A DNA stretch of 64,000 bases from Pseudarthrobacter sp. BIM B-2242 (GTDB lineage Bacteria > Actinomycetota > Actinomycetes > Actinomycetales > Micrococcaceae): the NCBI RefSeq assembly GCF_014764445.1, contig NZ_CP061721.1, positions 2,666,001-2,730,000 on the forward strand. The letters are read 5' to 3'. A program made the position numbers and the translations under genes. Below the pieces are notes generated by a model, which did not search any database, was not told the DNA's origin, and saw nothing but the letters and a program-made list of their open reading frames with translations. Shown here piece by piece: positions 25,326-33,516 of this stretch. Each line of letters begins with the position of its first letter. Position 1 is the first letter of the stretch.

Positions 25326-26723
25326 ATGACCGGTTCCACCCTGCCCGCAGCTGATCCGCAACCTTCCACTGAAACAGTTCCGAACTGGCCTGCCCCGTTT
25401 GCTGGCCGTCCGATCAACGCCACTGTCACGGTGCCTGGTTCGAAGTCGCTGACCAACAGGTTCCTGGTGCTGGCCGCGCTGGCCGACGGACCTTCGCGGC
25501 TGCGGGCGCCGCTGCATTCCCGCGACTCCGCCCTGATGATCGAAGCGCTCCGCAACTTGGGCGCCACCATTACCGAGGTGCCGGGTGACGGGGCGTTCGG
25601 GCCGGACCTTGAGGTGACGCCCCTGAGCCAGGCGGCGCCGTCGTCACGGACGCACATTGACTGCGGCCTGGCTGGAACAGTGATGCGTTTCGTGCCGCCG
25701 CTTGCGGCGCTGCGGAAGGGTGCCGGCGTTTTCGACGGCGACCCGCACGCGCGCAAGCGTCCCATGGGCCCCATCATTGAGGCGCTTCAGGGGCTCGGCG
25801 TGCACGTGACAGCGGGCGACGGCGGCACCCCCTCCGCACTGCCGTTCACCGTTGAGGGCACAGGGGAAGTCCGGGGCGGCCACCTGGTGATTGACGCCAG
25901 CGCATCATCACAGTTCGTTTCTGCCCTCCTTCTGGTGGGTGCGCGGTTCACCGAAGGGCTGCACCTGGAGCACGCGGGTGACACGGTGCCCAGCCTGGAC
26001 CACATCAACATGACGGTGGCGGTCCTGCGCGGCGCGGGTGTGTCGGTGGACGATTCCGTCCCCAACCACTGGATGGTGTCCCCCGGACCCATCCGTGCCT
26101 TTGACCAGCGGATAGAACAGGACCTCTCCAACGCGGGTCCGTTCCTGGCCGCGGCTTTGGCCACACGGGGTACTGTGAGGATCCCGAACTGGCCCACAGG
26201 AACTACCCAGGTCGGGGATCTCTGGCGCAGCATCCTGGCGGACATGGGCGCGACCGTCAGCCTGACTGACGGCGTACTGACAGTGACAGGCGGCCCTGAG
26301 ATCAAGGGCGCTGATTTTCACGAGACCAGCGAGCTCGCGCCCACGCTGGCGGCCCTTTGTGCCTTGGCCAGCGGACCATCCCGGCTGACCGGCATCGCCC
26401 ATCTGCGCGGCCACGAGACGGACCGGCTGGCAGCCCTGGTCACCGAAATCAACCGGCTCGGCGGCGACGCCGAGGAAACCAGCGATGGACTGGTGATCCG
26501 CCCGGCCACGCTGCGTGCCGGCGTCGTACACACGTACGCGGACCACCGGATGGCCACAGCCGGAGCCATCCTGGGCCTGGCCGTGCCGGGCATCGAAGTG
26601 CAGGACATCGCCACCACCGCCAAGACCATGCCGGAGTTCCCGCAGATGTGGGCCGACATGCTGGCGCAGGGCAACGCGTCCGGTGACGGAGCGGAAGGTT
26701 TCAGCGGTGGCCCGCAGCACTGA
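25326..26723 (+). CDS. aroA: 3-phosphoshikimate 1-carboxyvinyltransferase (EPSP synthase)
   Basis: The 465-residue enzyme of the shikimate pathway adds the enolpyruvyl group of PEP to shikimate 3-phosphate. Landmarks are PGSKSLTNRFLVLAALADG near the N-terminus, LAGTVMRFVPPLAAL, the DGDPHARKRPM loop, and HLRGHETDRLAALVTEINRL with YADHRMATAGAI near the C-terminus. An N-terminal extension of about 20 residues precedes the first motif. It is followed in overlap (17 bases) by rsgA, so the two are coupled. Confidence 0.96.
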   Translation: MTGSTLPAADPQPSTETVPNWPAPFAGRPINATVTVPGSKSLTNRFLVLAALADGPSRLRAPLHSRDSALMIEALRNLGATITEVPGDGAFGPDLEVTPLSQAAPSSRTHIDCGLAGTVMRFVPPLAALRKGAGVFDGDPHARKRPMGPIIEALQGLGVHVTAGDGGTPSALPFTVEGTGEVRGGHLVIDASASSQFVSALLLVGARFTEGLHLEHAGDTVPSLDHINMTVAVLRGAGVSVDDSVPNHWMVSPGPIRAFDQRIEQDLSNAGPFLAAALATRGTVRIPNWPTGTTQVGDLWRSILADMGATVSLTDGVLTVTGGPEIKGADFHETSELAPTLAALCALASGPSRLTGIAHLRGHETDRLAALVTEINRLGGDAEETSDGLVIRPATLRAGVVHTYADHRMATAGAILGLAVPGIEVQDIATTAKTMPEFPQMWADMLAQGNASGDGAEGFSGGPQH

Positions 26724-27822
26724 TTCCTGGGACGAATCCGACGTCCGGATCCGGCCCAGCAAAAAGGGTTCAAGGCCCCGCACCAAAGACCGCCCCAGCC
26801 ACGACGACGCCGTCACGGGCCGCATCATTACCGTGGACCGGGGCCGTTACACCGCCGTCGTGGGCGAGGACTCGGGCGATGAGCGGATCATCATCGCAGC
26901 GCGGGCCCGGGAACTGCGCCGGTCCCCCGTGGTGGCCGGCGACTTCGTGTCCCTGGTGGGGGACGTCTCCGGCGAGCCCGACACCCTGGCCCGGCTGGTC
27001 CGGATCCAGGACCGCCGCACGTTGCTGCGGCGCAGCGCCGATGACACGGATCCGATCGAGCGTGCGGTGGTGGCCAACGCCGATCAGCTGGTTGTGGTGG
27101 TGGCCGCCGCGAACCCGGAGCCGCGCACCGGGTTTATCGACCGCGCCCTGGTGGCCGCGTACGACGCCGGCATTGAGCCGCTGCTGCTCGTCACCAAAGC
27201 GGACGTCAAGGATCCCGCCGAACTGTTGTCCAACTATGAGCACCTGGACTTCCCGGTAATCATCAGCCGCACGTCGGACTCCGCGGCCTCGGGCATCGAT
27301 GCCCGCTCCGATGACGGCCTCTCGGCCCGCCTGAACAGTGATGCAGTTTCGCAGCTCCGCGCGTACCTCGAGGGCAAGGTGTCGGTCATGCTGGGCCATT
27401 CCGGCGTGGGCAAGTCCACCATGGTCAACGCACTTACCGGCGCCGAACGGGCGACCGGTGGCGTGAACGCGGTGACCGGCCGCGGCCGCCACACATCGTC
27501 GTCGGCCCTTGCCCTGAAACTGACGGGCGCGCCTGCGGGCAGCTGGATCATCGACACCCCAGGCATCCGTTCGTTCGGCTTGGCGCACGTGGACCCGGAC
27601 CGGATCCTGCGGTCCTTCCCGGACCTGGAACCGGGCACGGATGCCTGCGAGCGGGGCTGCAAACACAACGCCGCCGCCGTCAACTGCGGGCTGGACTCGT
27701 GGGTGGCCGAGGGGAAGGCCGGTCCCACCGGACCGGCCCGTCTTACGTCCCTGCGGCGGCTGCTGGGCTCGGACCCGCGGCTGGAAGGCCAGGAAACCAA
27801 GGAACTGGGCAGCATCAGCTAG
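26707..27822 (+). CDS. rsgA: Ribosome small-subunit-dependent GTPase RsgA
   Basis: The 371-residue circularly permuted GTPase has an N-terminal OB domain (about 35-105), the G4-like TKAD, then GHSGVGKST (G1) and DTPG (G3) in the permuted order, and a C-terminal zinc knuckle with CERGCKHNAAAVNC. It checks late 30S subunit maturation. I place the start at GTG 26707, within the 3' end of aroA, because coding similarity begins there (ARSTDSWDESDVRIRP) and GGAAGG lies upstream. Confidence 0.93.
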   Translation: MARSTDSWDESDVRIRPSKKGSRPRTKDRPSHDDAVTGRIITVDRGRYTAVVGEDSGDERIIIAARARELRRSPVVAGDFVSLVGDVSGEPDTLARLVRIQDRRTLLRRSADDTDPIERAVVANADQLVVVVAAANPEPRTGFIDRALVAAYDAGIEPLLLVTKADVKDPAELLSNYEHLDFPVIISRTSDSAASGIDARSDDGLSARLNSDAVSQLRAYLEGKVSVMLGHSGVGKSTMVNALTGAERATGGVNAVTGRGRHTSSSALALKLTGAPAGSWIIDTPGIRSFGLAHVDPDRILRSFPDLEPGTDACERGCKHNAAAVNCGLDSWVAEGKAGPTGPARLTSLRRLLGSDPRLEGQETKELGSIS

Positions 27823-27876
27823 CGCCAGGAAGCTGACCTCCCCAACCACGCCGCCGTTAGACGGTAGTTTGGAACC

Positions 27877-28689
27877 ATGATCCAATCCGCTTCGAGCTAC
27901 AACGATGACCTCCGCCTGGCCCATGTGCTGGCTGATTCCGTGGATGACCAGACCATGAGCCGCTTCAAGGCGCTGGACCTGCACATCGAAACCAAGCCGG
28001 ACCTGACGCCAGTCACTGATGCGGACAAGTCGGCCGAGGAGGCCATTCGCGGCCAGCTGTCCCGTTCCCGTCCCCGGGACGCCGTGCTCGGTGAGGAATT
28101 CGGCAGCTCCGGACACGGATCACGCCGGTGGATCATTGATCCGATCGACGGCACCAAGAACTTTGTCCGGGGCGTCCCCGTGTGGGCTACCCTGATCGCC
28201 CTCGTGGACGAGGGTGAACCCGTCGTCGGGGTGGTCAGTGCACCCGCGCTGGGCAAACGCTGGTGGGCCGCAAAGGGTGCGGGCGCGTATATGGGCCGGT
28301 CCCTCGCCGCTGCAACCCGACTTCGTGTCTCGAACGTGTCCAACCTTGCCGACGCCTCGCTGTCCTACTCGAGCCTGGGCGGCTGGAAGGAACGCGGCAA
28401 CCTTGACGAATTCCTGGGCCTGACCGAGGACGTCTGGCGCACCCGTGCGTATGGCGATTTCTGGTCCTACTGCATGGTGGCGGAGGGCTCGGTGGATATC
28501 GCCTGCGAGCCGGAGCTGAACCTGTACGACATGGCGGCCTTGGTGCCCATTGTGGTGGAGGCCGGCGGCCGCTTCACCTCGCTGGAGGGGCAGGACGGCC
28601 CGTTCGGCGGCAACGCGCTTGCCACGAACTCGATCCTGCACTCCGAGGTCCTCAAACGGCTTAACCCGAGCCTGGACGATCTGTTGTAG
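27877..28689 (+). CDS. hisN: Histidinol-phosphatase, inositol-monophosphatase type
   Basis: The 270-residue member of the inositol monophosphatase superfamily has metal-binding motifs GEEF (around residue 72), [12 protein letters not shown] (around 90-101) and the C-terminal [22 protein letters not shown], in which the metal-site aspartate sits. The [12 protein letters not shown] segment matches HisN enzymes that complete histidine biosynthesis in actinobacteria; inositol phosphatase activity cannot be excluded. No Shine-Dalgarno is present; TAGTTT ends 6 bases before the ATG, as in leaderless genes. Confidence 0.88.
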   Translation: MIQSASSYNDDLRLAHVLADSVDDQTMSRFKALDLHIETKPDLTPVTDADKSAEEAIRGQLSRSRPRDAVLGEEFGSSGHGSRRWIIDPIDGTKNFVRGVPVWATLIALVDEGEPVVGVVSAPALGKRWWAAKGAGAYMGRSLAAATRLRVSNVSNLADASLSYSSLGGWKERGNLDEFLGLTEDVWRTRAYGDFWSYCMVAEGSVDIACEPELNLYDMAALVPIVVEAGGRFTSLEGQDGPFGGNALATNSILHSEVLKRLNPSLDDLL

Positions 28690-28712
28690 GCAAGGAATTG
28701 CGAATTATCGAC

Positions 28713-28742
28713 GGCGGGTACCTCCTTTTGGGGGTGCCCGCC
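28713..28742 (+). terminator. Hairpin terminator after hisN
   Basis: A 13-bp stem (GGCGGGTACCTCC with a pairing arm allowing two G-U pairs) closes a TTTT loop, 24 bases after the hisN stop. Confidence 0.65.
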
Positions 28743-28848
28743 GCTTGCATCTTCGGCTAATCCGCCAATTCCGGAATGCGCGTAACAAAGTACTTAACAT
28801 TGGGCTGGGCTTTTCGACGGCGGCGGCGATGTCCTACGCTCTTTAACA

Positions 28849-28960
28849 GGTCACGAGTGCCAGCGCTAAACCCCGGTTTGCTGGCCGGCAACCCTCCATT
28901 CGCGGCGGGGTGCCCCGGGTGACGACCAGGCCGGTCCGGAACGGACCCGGCAAGCGCGGA
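28849..28960 (+). ncRNA. SAM-IV-type S-adenosylmethionine riboswitch
   Basis: The leader begins GGTCACGAGTGCCAGCGC and continues with CCCCGG, GCTGGCCGGCAACCCTCC and GGGGTGCCCCGGGTGACGACC, read in parts. The terminal GGTC (28849-28852) pairs with GACC (28924-28927). This is the S-box-like core shared by SAM-I and SAM-IV. The trailing hairpin and the conserved CAAGCGCGG at 28951-28959 fit the extra SAM-IV pseudoknot found in actinobacteria. It lies on the strand of, and just before, a class V aminotransferase gene, so high SAM should lower that gene's expression. Confidence 0.85.
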
Positions 28961-28983
28961 TTCCCGGTATCGGGAGTCCTTTT
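28958..28983 (+). terminator. Riboswitch expression-platform terminator hairpin
   Basis: GGATTCCCG pairs with CGGGAGTCC (one G-U) around a GTAT loop and is followed by TTTT. The 5' arm overlaps the last bases of the putative SAM-IV pseudoknot strand, suggesting that the structures may compete. It ends 14 bases before the GTG start of the next gene. Confidence 0.6.
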
Positions 28984-28997
28984 CAAGTGAGGTCTCC

Positions 28998-30419
28998 GTG
29001 ACAACTGCCACCGTCTCCCCCGCCATCCAGAACACCACCAGCGCAGCCATTTCCAGCGAGCTGGCCGCCATTGCGGGACGCCCCCTTTCCGCCGTCACCG
29101 GCGCCGAAATCCAGGCCCCGCTGATCCAGGGCGGCCACGTCCGCTACGCCAACCTGGACTACGGTGCATCTGCCCCCGCCCTTTCGGTGGTCTCGGCCTA
29201 CCTCAACGAGATCCTGCCGTTCTACGCCAGCGTTCACCGCGGGGCCGGCTACGCATCGCAGATCAGCACGTCGGTGTATGAAAACGCCCGCAACATCGTC
29301 CGGGATTTTGTGGGCGGCCGCTCCGACGATTCTGTCATCTTCACCCGGAACACCACAGATTCGCTGAACCTGCTCGCCGGGTGCCTGCCGCACACGGAGG
29401 GACGCCCCGCCGGCGACGTCCTCTACCTCGATATCGAGCACCACGCCAACCTCCTGCCGTGGCAGGGAGTACCGCACCGCAGCGTTGTAGCGGCACCCAC
29501 CATCGCGGGGACCGTCGAGGCGCTCCGTACCGAACTGCAGCAGGGCCAGGTCAGCCTGCTCGCTGTCACGGGCGCCTCCAACGTCACCGGCGAAATCCTG
29601 CCCGTCCGCACCCTCGCCGCCCTGGCGCACGAGTACGGTGCGCGCATCGTGGTGGATGCGGCGCAGCTCGCACCGCACCGGCGCATCAATATCAGTGCCG
29701 ACGACGTGGACTACCTCGCCTTCTCCGGCCACAAGCTCTACGCGCCGTTCGGTGCGGGCGTCCTGGTGGGCCGCACCGACTGGCTCGACGCCGGCACCCC
29801 GCACCTGGCAGGCGGCGGCGCCGTCCGTGAGGCAAGGCTCGACGGCGTCAGCTGGGCCACCGGCCCGGCCCGCCACGAGGGCGGCTCCCCCAACGTCCTG
29901 GGTGCGGCCACGCTGGCCCGCGCCACGCAGGTCATCGCGTCGCTGGACCAGGACCGCTGGCACGCCCATGAGGCGGGCATCCGGTCCTACCTGGTGGACG
30001 GGCTGCAAAAGATCGACGGTGTGACGGTCCACCAGATCTTCTCGGACACCGACCCCGGCACCGGCACCATCGGCGTGGTGAACTTCTCGGTGGCCGGTTA
30101 CGACGCCGGACTGGTTGCCGCGTATCTGTCGGCCGAGCACGGCGTGGGCCTGCGGGACGGCCGCTTCTGCGCGCACCCGCTGCTGAAGCGCCTCGGCCTG
30201 CCGTCCGGTTCGCTGCGCGCCAGCTTCGGTGTGGGCTCCCGGCTGGAGGATGCCCAGCGGCTCCTCGCCGGCCTGGAACAGCTCCGCCGCACGGGCCTGG
30301 GCTGGGACTATGTGGTGGATTCGGGCCGCTGGGTTCCGGCCAACGACACCCGTGTATACCCCCACTGGGCTCCCAACACGCCCGGCACCGCCGGCGCGGC
30401 CCCTTGCCTGGACGACTGA
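28998..30419 (+). CDS. Class V aminotransferase / cysteine desulfurase-like PLP enzyme
   Basis: The 473-residue fold-type I PLP enzyme has the aspartate region IVVDAAQLAPHRR and the Schiff-base lysine in FSGHKLYAPFGAG, as in NifS/SufS-like proteins. The N-terminal region has LDYGASAPALSVV, and the FVGGRSDDSVIFTRNTTDSLNLL stretch is typical. No clear active cysteine of desulfurases is evident in the C-terminal loop, although GRFCAHPLL contains a candidate. The start is GTG at 28998, preceded by GAGG. Control by a SAM riboswitch places it in methionine, cysteine or sulfur metabolism, but the reaction is not known. Confidence 0.85.
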   Translation: MTTATVSPAIQNTTSAAISSELAAIAGRPLSAVTGAEIQAPLIQGGHVRYANLDYGASAPALSVVSAYLNEILPFYASVHRGAGYASQISTSVYENARNIVRDFVGGRSDDSVIFTRNTTDSLNLLAGCLPHTEGRPAGDVLYLDIEHHANLLPWQGVPHRSVVAAPTIAGTVEALRTELQQGQVSLLAVTGASNVTGEILPVRTLAALAHEYGARIVVDAAQLAPHRRINISADDVDYLAFSGHKLYAPFGAGVLVGRTDWLDAGTPHLAGGGAVREARLDGVSWATGPARHEGGSPNVLGAATLARATQVIASLDQDRWHAHEAGIRSYLVDGLQKIDGVTVHQIFSDTDPGTGTIGVVNFSVAGYDAGLVAAYLSAEHGVGLRDGRFCAHPLLKRLGLPSGSLRASFGVGSRLEDAQRLLAGLEQLRRTGLGWDYVVDSGRWVPANDTRVYPHWAPNTPGTAGAAPCLDD

Positions 30420-30533
30420 GCGTTTGCGGACTGAGTTGTTCCCGGGGTGAGTGCTCCGGCCCCTGACTGGTGCTGCCCCGCCATGCGGTAAATTCGAAGG
30501 AAACCCATGGTGATCAGTTGAAGGAGGCCTCAC

Positions 30534-31292
30534 GTGGCACGGGGTGGCCCCAGGCTTGACCACGGACGCCGCCTGGAGCTCGCACAGAGCTTCCAGGACG
30601 GCGGCGAACACTACCAGCGCGTCCGTCCCGGCTACCCTGCCGATTCAGCGGACTGGCTGGTCCCGTCAGGCGCGCGTGATGCCGTTGATGTGGGAGCAGG
30701 AACCGGCAAGTTCGCCGCCCTCCTGCTGGAGCGGGGCCTGAGCGTTGCAGCCGTGGATCCCTCCGCCGATATGCTCGAACAGCTCCGCGCGCATTATCCG
30801 GAGATCGCGGCAACTCCGGGAACCGCAGAGGCGACCGGCCTGCCTGACTCAGCGTTCGACGTCGTCAGCGTTGCCCAGGCCTGGCACTGGTGCGATCCGC
30901 TGCCAGCCAGCACGGAACTTGCACGTATCCTCAGGCCGGGCGGAACCTTGGGACTGATCTGGAACCAGCTGGATACGTCAGTGCCGTGGGTGCACAGGTT
31001 GTCGCGCATCATGCATGCAGGAGACGTCTACAAGCCGGGCTTCCGGCCGGTGGTGGGCCTGGAATTCGACGGCCTCGAAAGCCACATGACCCGTTGGGAG
31101 GACAGCCTCAGCACAGCGGACATCGTTGAGCTGACCAAGTCGCGCAGCTACTATCTGCGGGCAGGCGAGGCCACCCGGAACAAGGTGCTGGCCAACCTCG
31201 ACTGGTACCTGCACGAGCACCTGGGACATAACGCCCAGGACCTCATCGCCCTGCCGTACCTGACCCTGACGTGGCGGGCACGCAAAGCGTGA
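30534..31292 (+). CDS. Class I SAM-dependent methyltransferase
   Basis: The 252-residue protein has motif I AVDVGAGTGKFAALLLERG, then VDPSADMLEQLR (motif II), GTAEATGLPDSAFDVVSVAQAWHW (motif III region) and RILRPGGTLGLIWNQ. This is the methyltransferase-11 type that often modifies small molecules. The GTG start at 30534 is preceded by AAGGAGG (30521-30527). The substrate is unknown. It lies 114 bases after the riboswitch-controlled gene. Confidence 0.9.
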   Translation: MARGGPRLDHGRRLELAQSFQDGGEHYQRVRPGYPADSADWLVPSGARDAVDVGAGTGKFAALLLERGLSVAAVDPSADMLEQLRAHYPEIAATPGTAEATGLPDSAFDVVSVAQAWHWCDPLPASTELARILRPGGTLGLIWNQLDTSVPWVHRLSRIMHAGDVYKPGFRPVVGLEFDGLESHMTRWEDSLSTADIVELTKSRSYYLRAGEATRNKVLANLDWYLHEHLGHNAQDLIALPYLTLTWRARKA

Positions 31293-31323
31293 GTGCTGGA
31301 GGCCAACGGGTAGGCTTGGAACC

Positions 31324-32037
31324 GTGAAGACCAGCGCACCCTCTTCCTCCATCGAGGACTACGTCAAGGTCATCTACGGCTTCACGGAGTGGCAGGACAA
31401 ACCCATCACGTCCTCGCAGCTGGCCCAGCGCCTCGGCGTGGCAAACTCCTCGGTCTCGGAAATGGTCCGCAAGCTCAAAGACCAGGGCCTGGTGGACCAC
31501 AAACCCTACAGCGCCATCACTCTCACGGCTTCAGGCATCAGGCTGGCGTTGTCCATGGTCCGCCGCCACCGCCTCATTGAGACCTACCTCGTCCAGGAAC
31601 TCGGCTACAGCTGGGATGAGGTCCATGATGAAGCCGAGCATCTTGAGCATGCGGTGTCGGACACCTTTATTGAGCGCATGGCGGCGAAACTGGGAAACCC
31701 GAAGCGCGACCCCCACGGGGATCCGATTCCGACGGCGGACGGGGCAGTCCTGATGCCCGAGGCGCAGCTGCTGGGCGAACTGGACACCGGGCACACGGGC
31801 CGGATCACCAGGATCAGCGATGAGAACCCGGACCTGCTCCGGTATCTCGCCGCCGAGGAAATCGATCTCGACGCCGATGTGGAGGTTGTGGGCCGCAAAC
31901 CATTCGGCGGCGCATTGGTGGTACGGATCAGCAGCGCAGGCAGGACGAGGGACTACGATCTCGCCGATGAAATCACCGCTGCCCTCTGGGTCCACAGCGA
32001 CCGGCCCCACGCCGGCTGCACCATCGGTGACAGCTGA
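31324..32037 (+). CDS. mntR: DtxR-family metalloregulator, MntR-like
   Basis: The 237-residue protein has an N-terminal winged helix (about 5-70; SQLAQRLGVANSSVSEMVRKL), a dimerisation/metal domain (70-145) and a C-terminal SH3-like domain (about 155-230). In the metal segment HDEAEHLEHAVSD, the position equivalent to Cys102 of DtxR is a glutamate (E105), followed by E108 and H109. This is the ligand set of manganese-sensing MntR-type members and argues against an iron sensor. The GTG start lacks a Shine-Dalgarno; TAGGCT ends 7 bases upstream, which suggests a leaderless mRNA. The crcB gene follows immediately. Confidence 0.85.
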   Translation: MKTSAPSSSIEDYVKVIYGFTEWQDKPITSSQLAQRLGVANSSVSEMVRKLKDQGLVDHKPYSAITLTASGIRLALSMVRRHRLIETYLVQELGYSWDEVHDEAEHLEHAVSDTFIERMAAKLGNPKRDPHGDPIPTADGAVLMPEAQLLGELDTGHTGRITRISDENPDLLRYLAAEEIDLDADVEVVGRKPFGGALVVRISSAGRTRDYDLADEITAALWVHSDRPHAGCTIGDS

Positions 32038-32454
32038 GTGAAGCAGGCTGGCGCCATGCCGGGCTGGCGTGCCTGGCTCGCCGTGGCAGTAGGCGGGTTT
32101 GCCGGGACCGAACTCCGCTACGGCCTGGGGCTCGCCTTCCCTGACCTTCCGGGAGCCGTCCCCTGGACCACGTTGGGCATCAACGTTGCCGGAAGTTTTG
32201 TCCTGGCCACCCTCACCACGTTGTGGATCGCCCGCCCACACACTTCCTTCTGGCTTCGTGCCGGGCTGGGGCCAGGGCTGCTGGGATCCTTCACGACGTT
32301 CTCGGCCGTAGTTTTTTCGATCGACCAGCTGGCGCGTGCCGGCGAGCATCCGGCGTGGCTTGCCTACCTGGGGTTGTCCCTGCTGCTCGGCCTGGGTGCC
32401 GCGGCCGGTGGCTGGCGGACGGGCCGGCGTGTGGCTGACCGGGTGGCGTCGTGA
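32038..32454 (+). CDS. crcB: Fluoride channel CrcB/Fluc, first copy
   Basis: The 138-residue protein has four hydrophobic segments and the Fluc signatures GTELRYGLG (N-terminal Arg), GINVAGSFVLATL (pore Asn region) and GSFTTFSA. Two such chains form a channel that exports F-. The GTG start directly abuts the mntR stop, so it is probably translated with it. A second crcB gene follows; adjacent paralogues usually assemble as antiparallel heterodimers. Confidence 0.92.
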   Translation: MKQAGAMPGWRAWLAVAVGGFAGTELRYGLGLAFPDLPGAVPWTTLGINVAGSFVLATLTTLWIARPHTSFWLRAGLGPGLLGSFTTFSAVVFSIDQLARAGEHPAWLAYLGLSLLLGLGAAAGGWRTGRRVADRVAS

Positions 32455-32482
32455 CGGGCGTGCTGGTGACGGGGGCGATACG

Positions 32483-32854
32483 GTGATTGGCGCGCTCCTG
32501 GTGGGAGTATTCGGTGTGGCGGGCGCCCTGGTGCGTTTCGCCGTCGACAGCTGGTTCGCGCACCGTACGCAACGGCGGCACTGGCCGTGGGCCACGCTGC
32601 TGGTCAACGTCACGGGCTGCCTCATCATCGGGCTCTCCATCGGCATCACCGGAAGGATGGGCATGGCACCCGAGTGGCAGACCGCCGTCGCGACGGGGCT
32701 TGCCGGCGGGCTGACCACGTTCAGTTCCTGGACGACCGCCACGGTCCGCCTCCTGAGCGAGGCGCGGTTCGGTTCCGCCGCCCTCAACGTCGGCGTCAAC
32801 CTGGCGGCAGGTTTCGCTGCGGCAGCTCTCGGCATGGCCATGGCCGCCGCGTAA
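32483..32854 (+). CDS. crcB: Fluoride channel CrcB/Fluc, second copy
   Basis: The 123-residue protein has four hydrophobic segments and the signatures GALVRFAVD, LLVNVTGCLIIGLS and GGLTTFSSW of Fluc channels. I start at GTG 32483 (IGALLVGVFGVAGALVRF), with GGGGG upstream; a frame open to 32336 would overlap the first copy and reads as non-coding. The pair with the first copy is likely an obligate heterodimer. No fluoride riboswitch is seen in front of the pair. Confidence 0.88.
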   Translation: MIGALLVGVFGVAGALVRFAVDSWFAHRTQRRHWPWATLLVNVTGCLIIGLSIGITGRMGMAPEWQTAVATGLAGGLTTFSSWTTATVRLLSEARFGSAALNVGVNLAAGFAAAALGMAMAAA

Positions 32855-32926
32855 GCCCGGTCACTTCCCCGGAGCGCCGTGGTTTCGGCCCTGCCGGTTT
32901 GGTCCCGTCCCGTATCGTTGACTCTG

Positions 32927-33295
32927 ATGATTAGCAGACGTGACGCGGCAATTGCCCTTGATGTACCGATGGAAATGGCCCAGCGCCACGGCATTCCCAA
33001 ACGCCTGTCCGAGGCCGAGCTGGGCGAAATCCTGGACAACCCGCCGGCCTGGCTTATCCAGTCGCGGGCCAACCGCACCGGCAAGCGGCCCGTCTGGGTC
33101 CACCTGGAGTGCGCCGTCTGCGGCTATGAAGAAGCGGCGCGTCCCAAAAAATGGTGGCCTGACTTCACGTACGTCGTGTGCGAACATCACTCCCCTGCTG
33201 AGGTGCCGCGGCTCCAGACGGGCTTCATCAGGAGCGAGTTCGACGGTGTCGGGACCCGCTTTGTGGGCATCGCCGACGTTCCAGCACCGGCCTGA
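32927..33295 (+). CDS. Conserved hypothetical protein with CXXC and CXXH motifs
   Basis: The 122-residue protein starts MISRRDAAIALDVPMEMAQR and has a helical N-terminal part with IPKRLSEAELGEIL, followed by a strand-rich part with LECAVCGY and VVCEHHS. The cysteine and histidine pattern suggests a small metal-binding (zinc-ribbon-like) fold. I do not recognise a named family. There is no Shine-Dalgarno; TATCGT ends 8 bases before the ATG. It is on the same strand as the crcB pair and the next small gene. Confidence 0.65.
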   Translation: MISRRDAAIALDVPMEMAQRHGIPKRLSEAELGEILDNPPAWLIQSRANRTGKRPVWVHLECAVCGYEEAARPKKWWPDFTYVVCEHHSPAEVPRLQTGFIRSEFDGVGTRFVGIADVPAPA

Positions 33296-33375
33296 TTCCG
33301 GGCATTTCATTCAGGTTGGATCAGGCGTATTTTACGAAGTGGGACCATTCGGTCCCGCGTTGTAAGGAGCACGCC

Positions 33376-33513
33376 ATGCCGGATAAAACACCACACCAGC
33401 AGCTGAACAAAAAGCCTGTTAAGACCATCAAGGAAAAACGCGCCGAGAAAAAGGCGAAGAACCCGGTCGAAGGCGCACAGGATCCGGTGGCGCACCTGAA
33501 GAAGCGCCGGTAG
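33376..33513 (+). CDS. Small lysine-rich hypothetical protein (45 residues)
   Basis: The protein begins MPDKTPHQQLNKKPVKTIKE and is strongly basic throughout, ending in HLKKRR. It has no hydrophobic segment. The ATG at 33376 has a good AAGGAG 7 bases upstream, which supports translation. It could bind nucleic acid or ribosomes; I do not recognise it. Confidence 0.6.
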   Translation: MPDKTPHQQLNKKPVKTIKEKRAEKKAKNPVEGAQDPVAHLKKRR

Positions 33514-33516
33514 CAA

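Larger units (their letters stand above)
28690..28997. other. Intergenic region with terminator and riboswitch
   Basis: About 310 bases without a protein gene. It contains the hisN terminator hairpin, a stretch of about 100 bases with no recognisable signal, and then the SAM-IV-like riboswitch and an expression-platform hairpin. Confidence 0.8.

Noticed and set aside
31860-32040. A fluoride riboswitch before the crcB pair
   Set aside because: The first crcB starts directly at the mntR stop, so no leader space exists for one.
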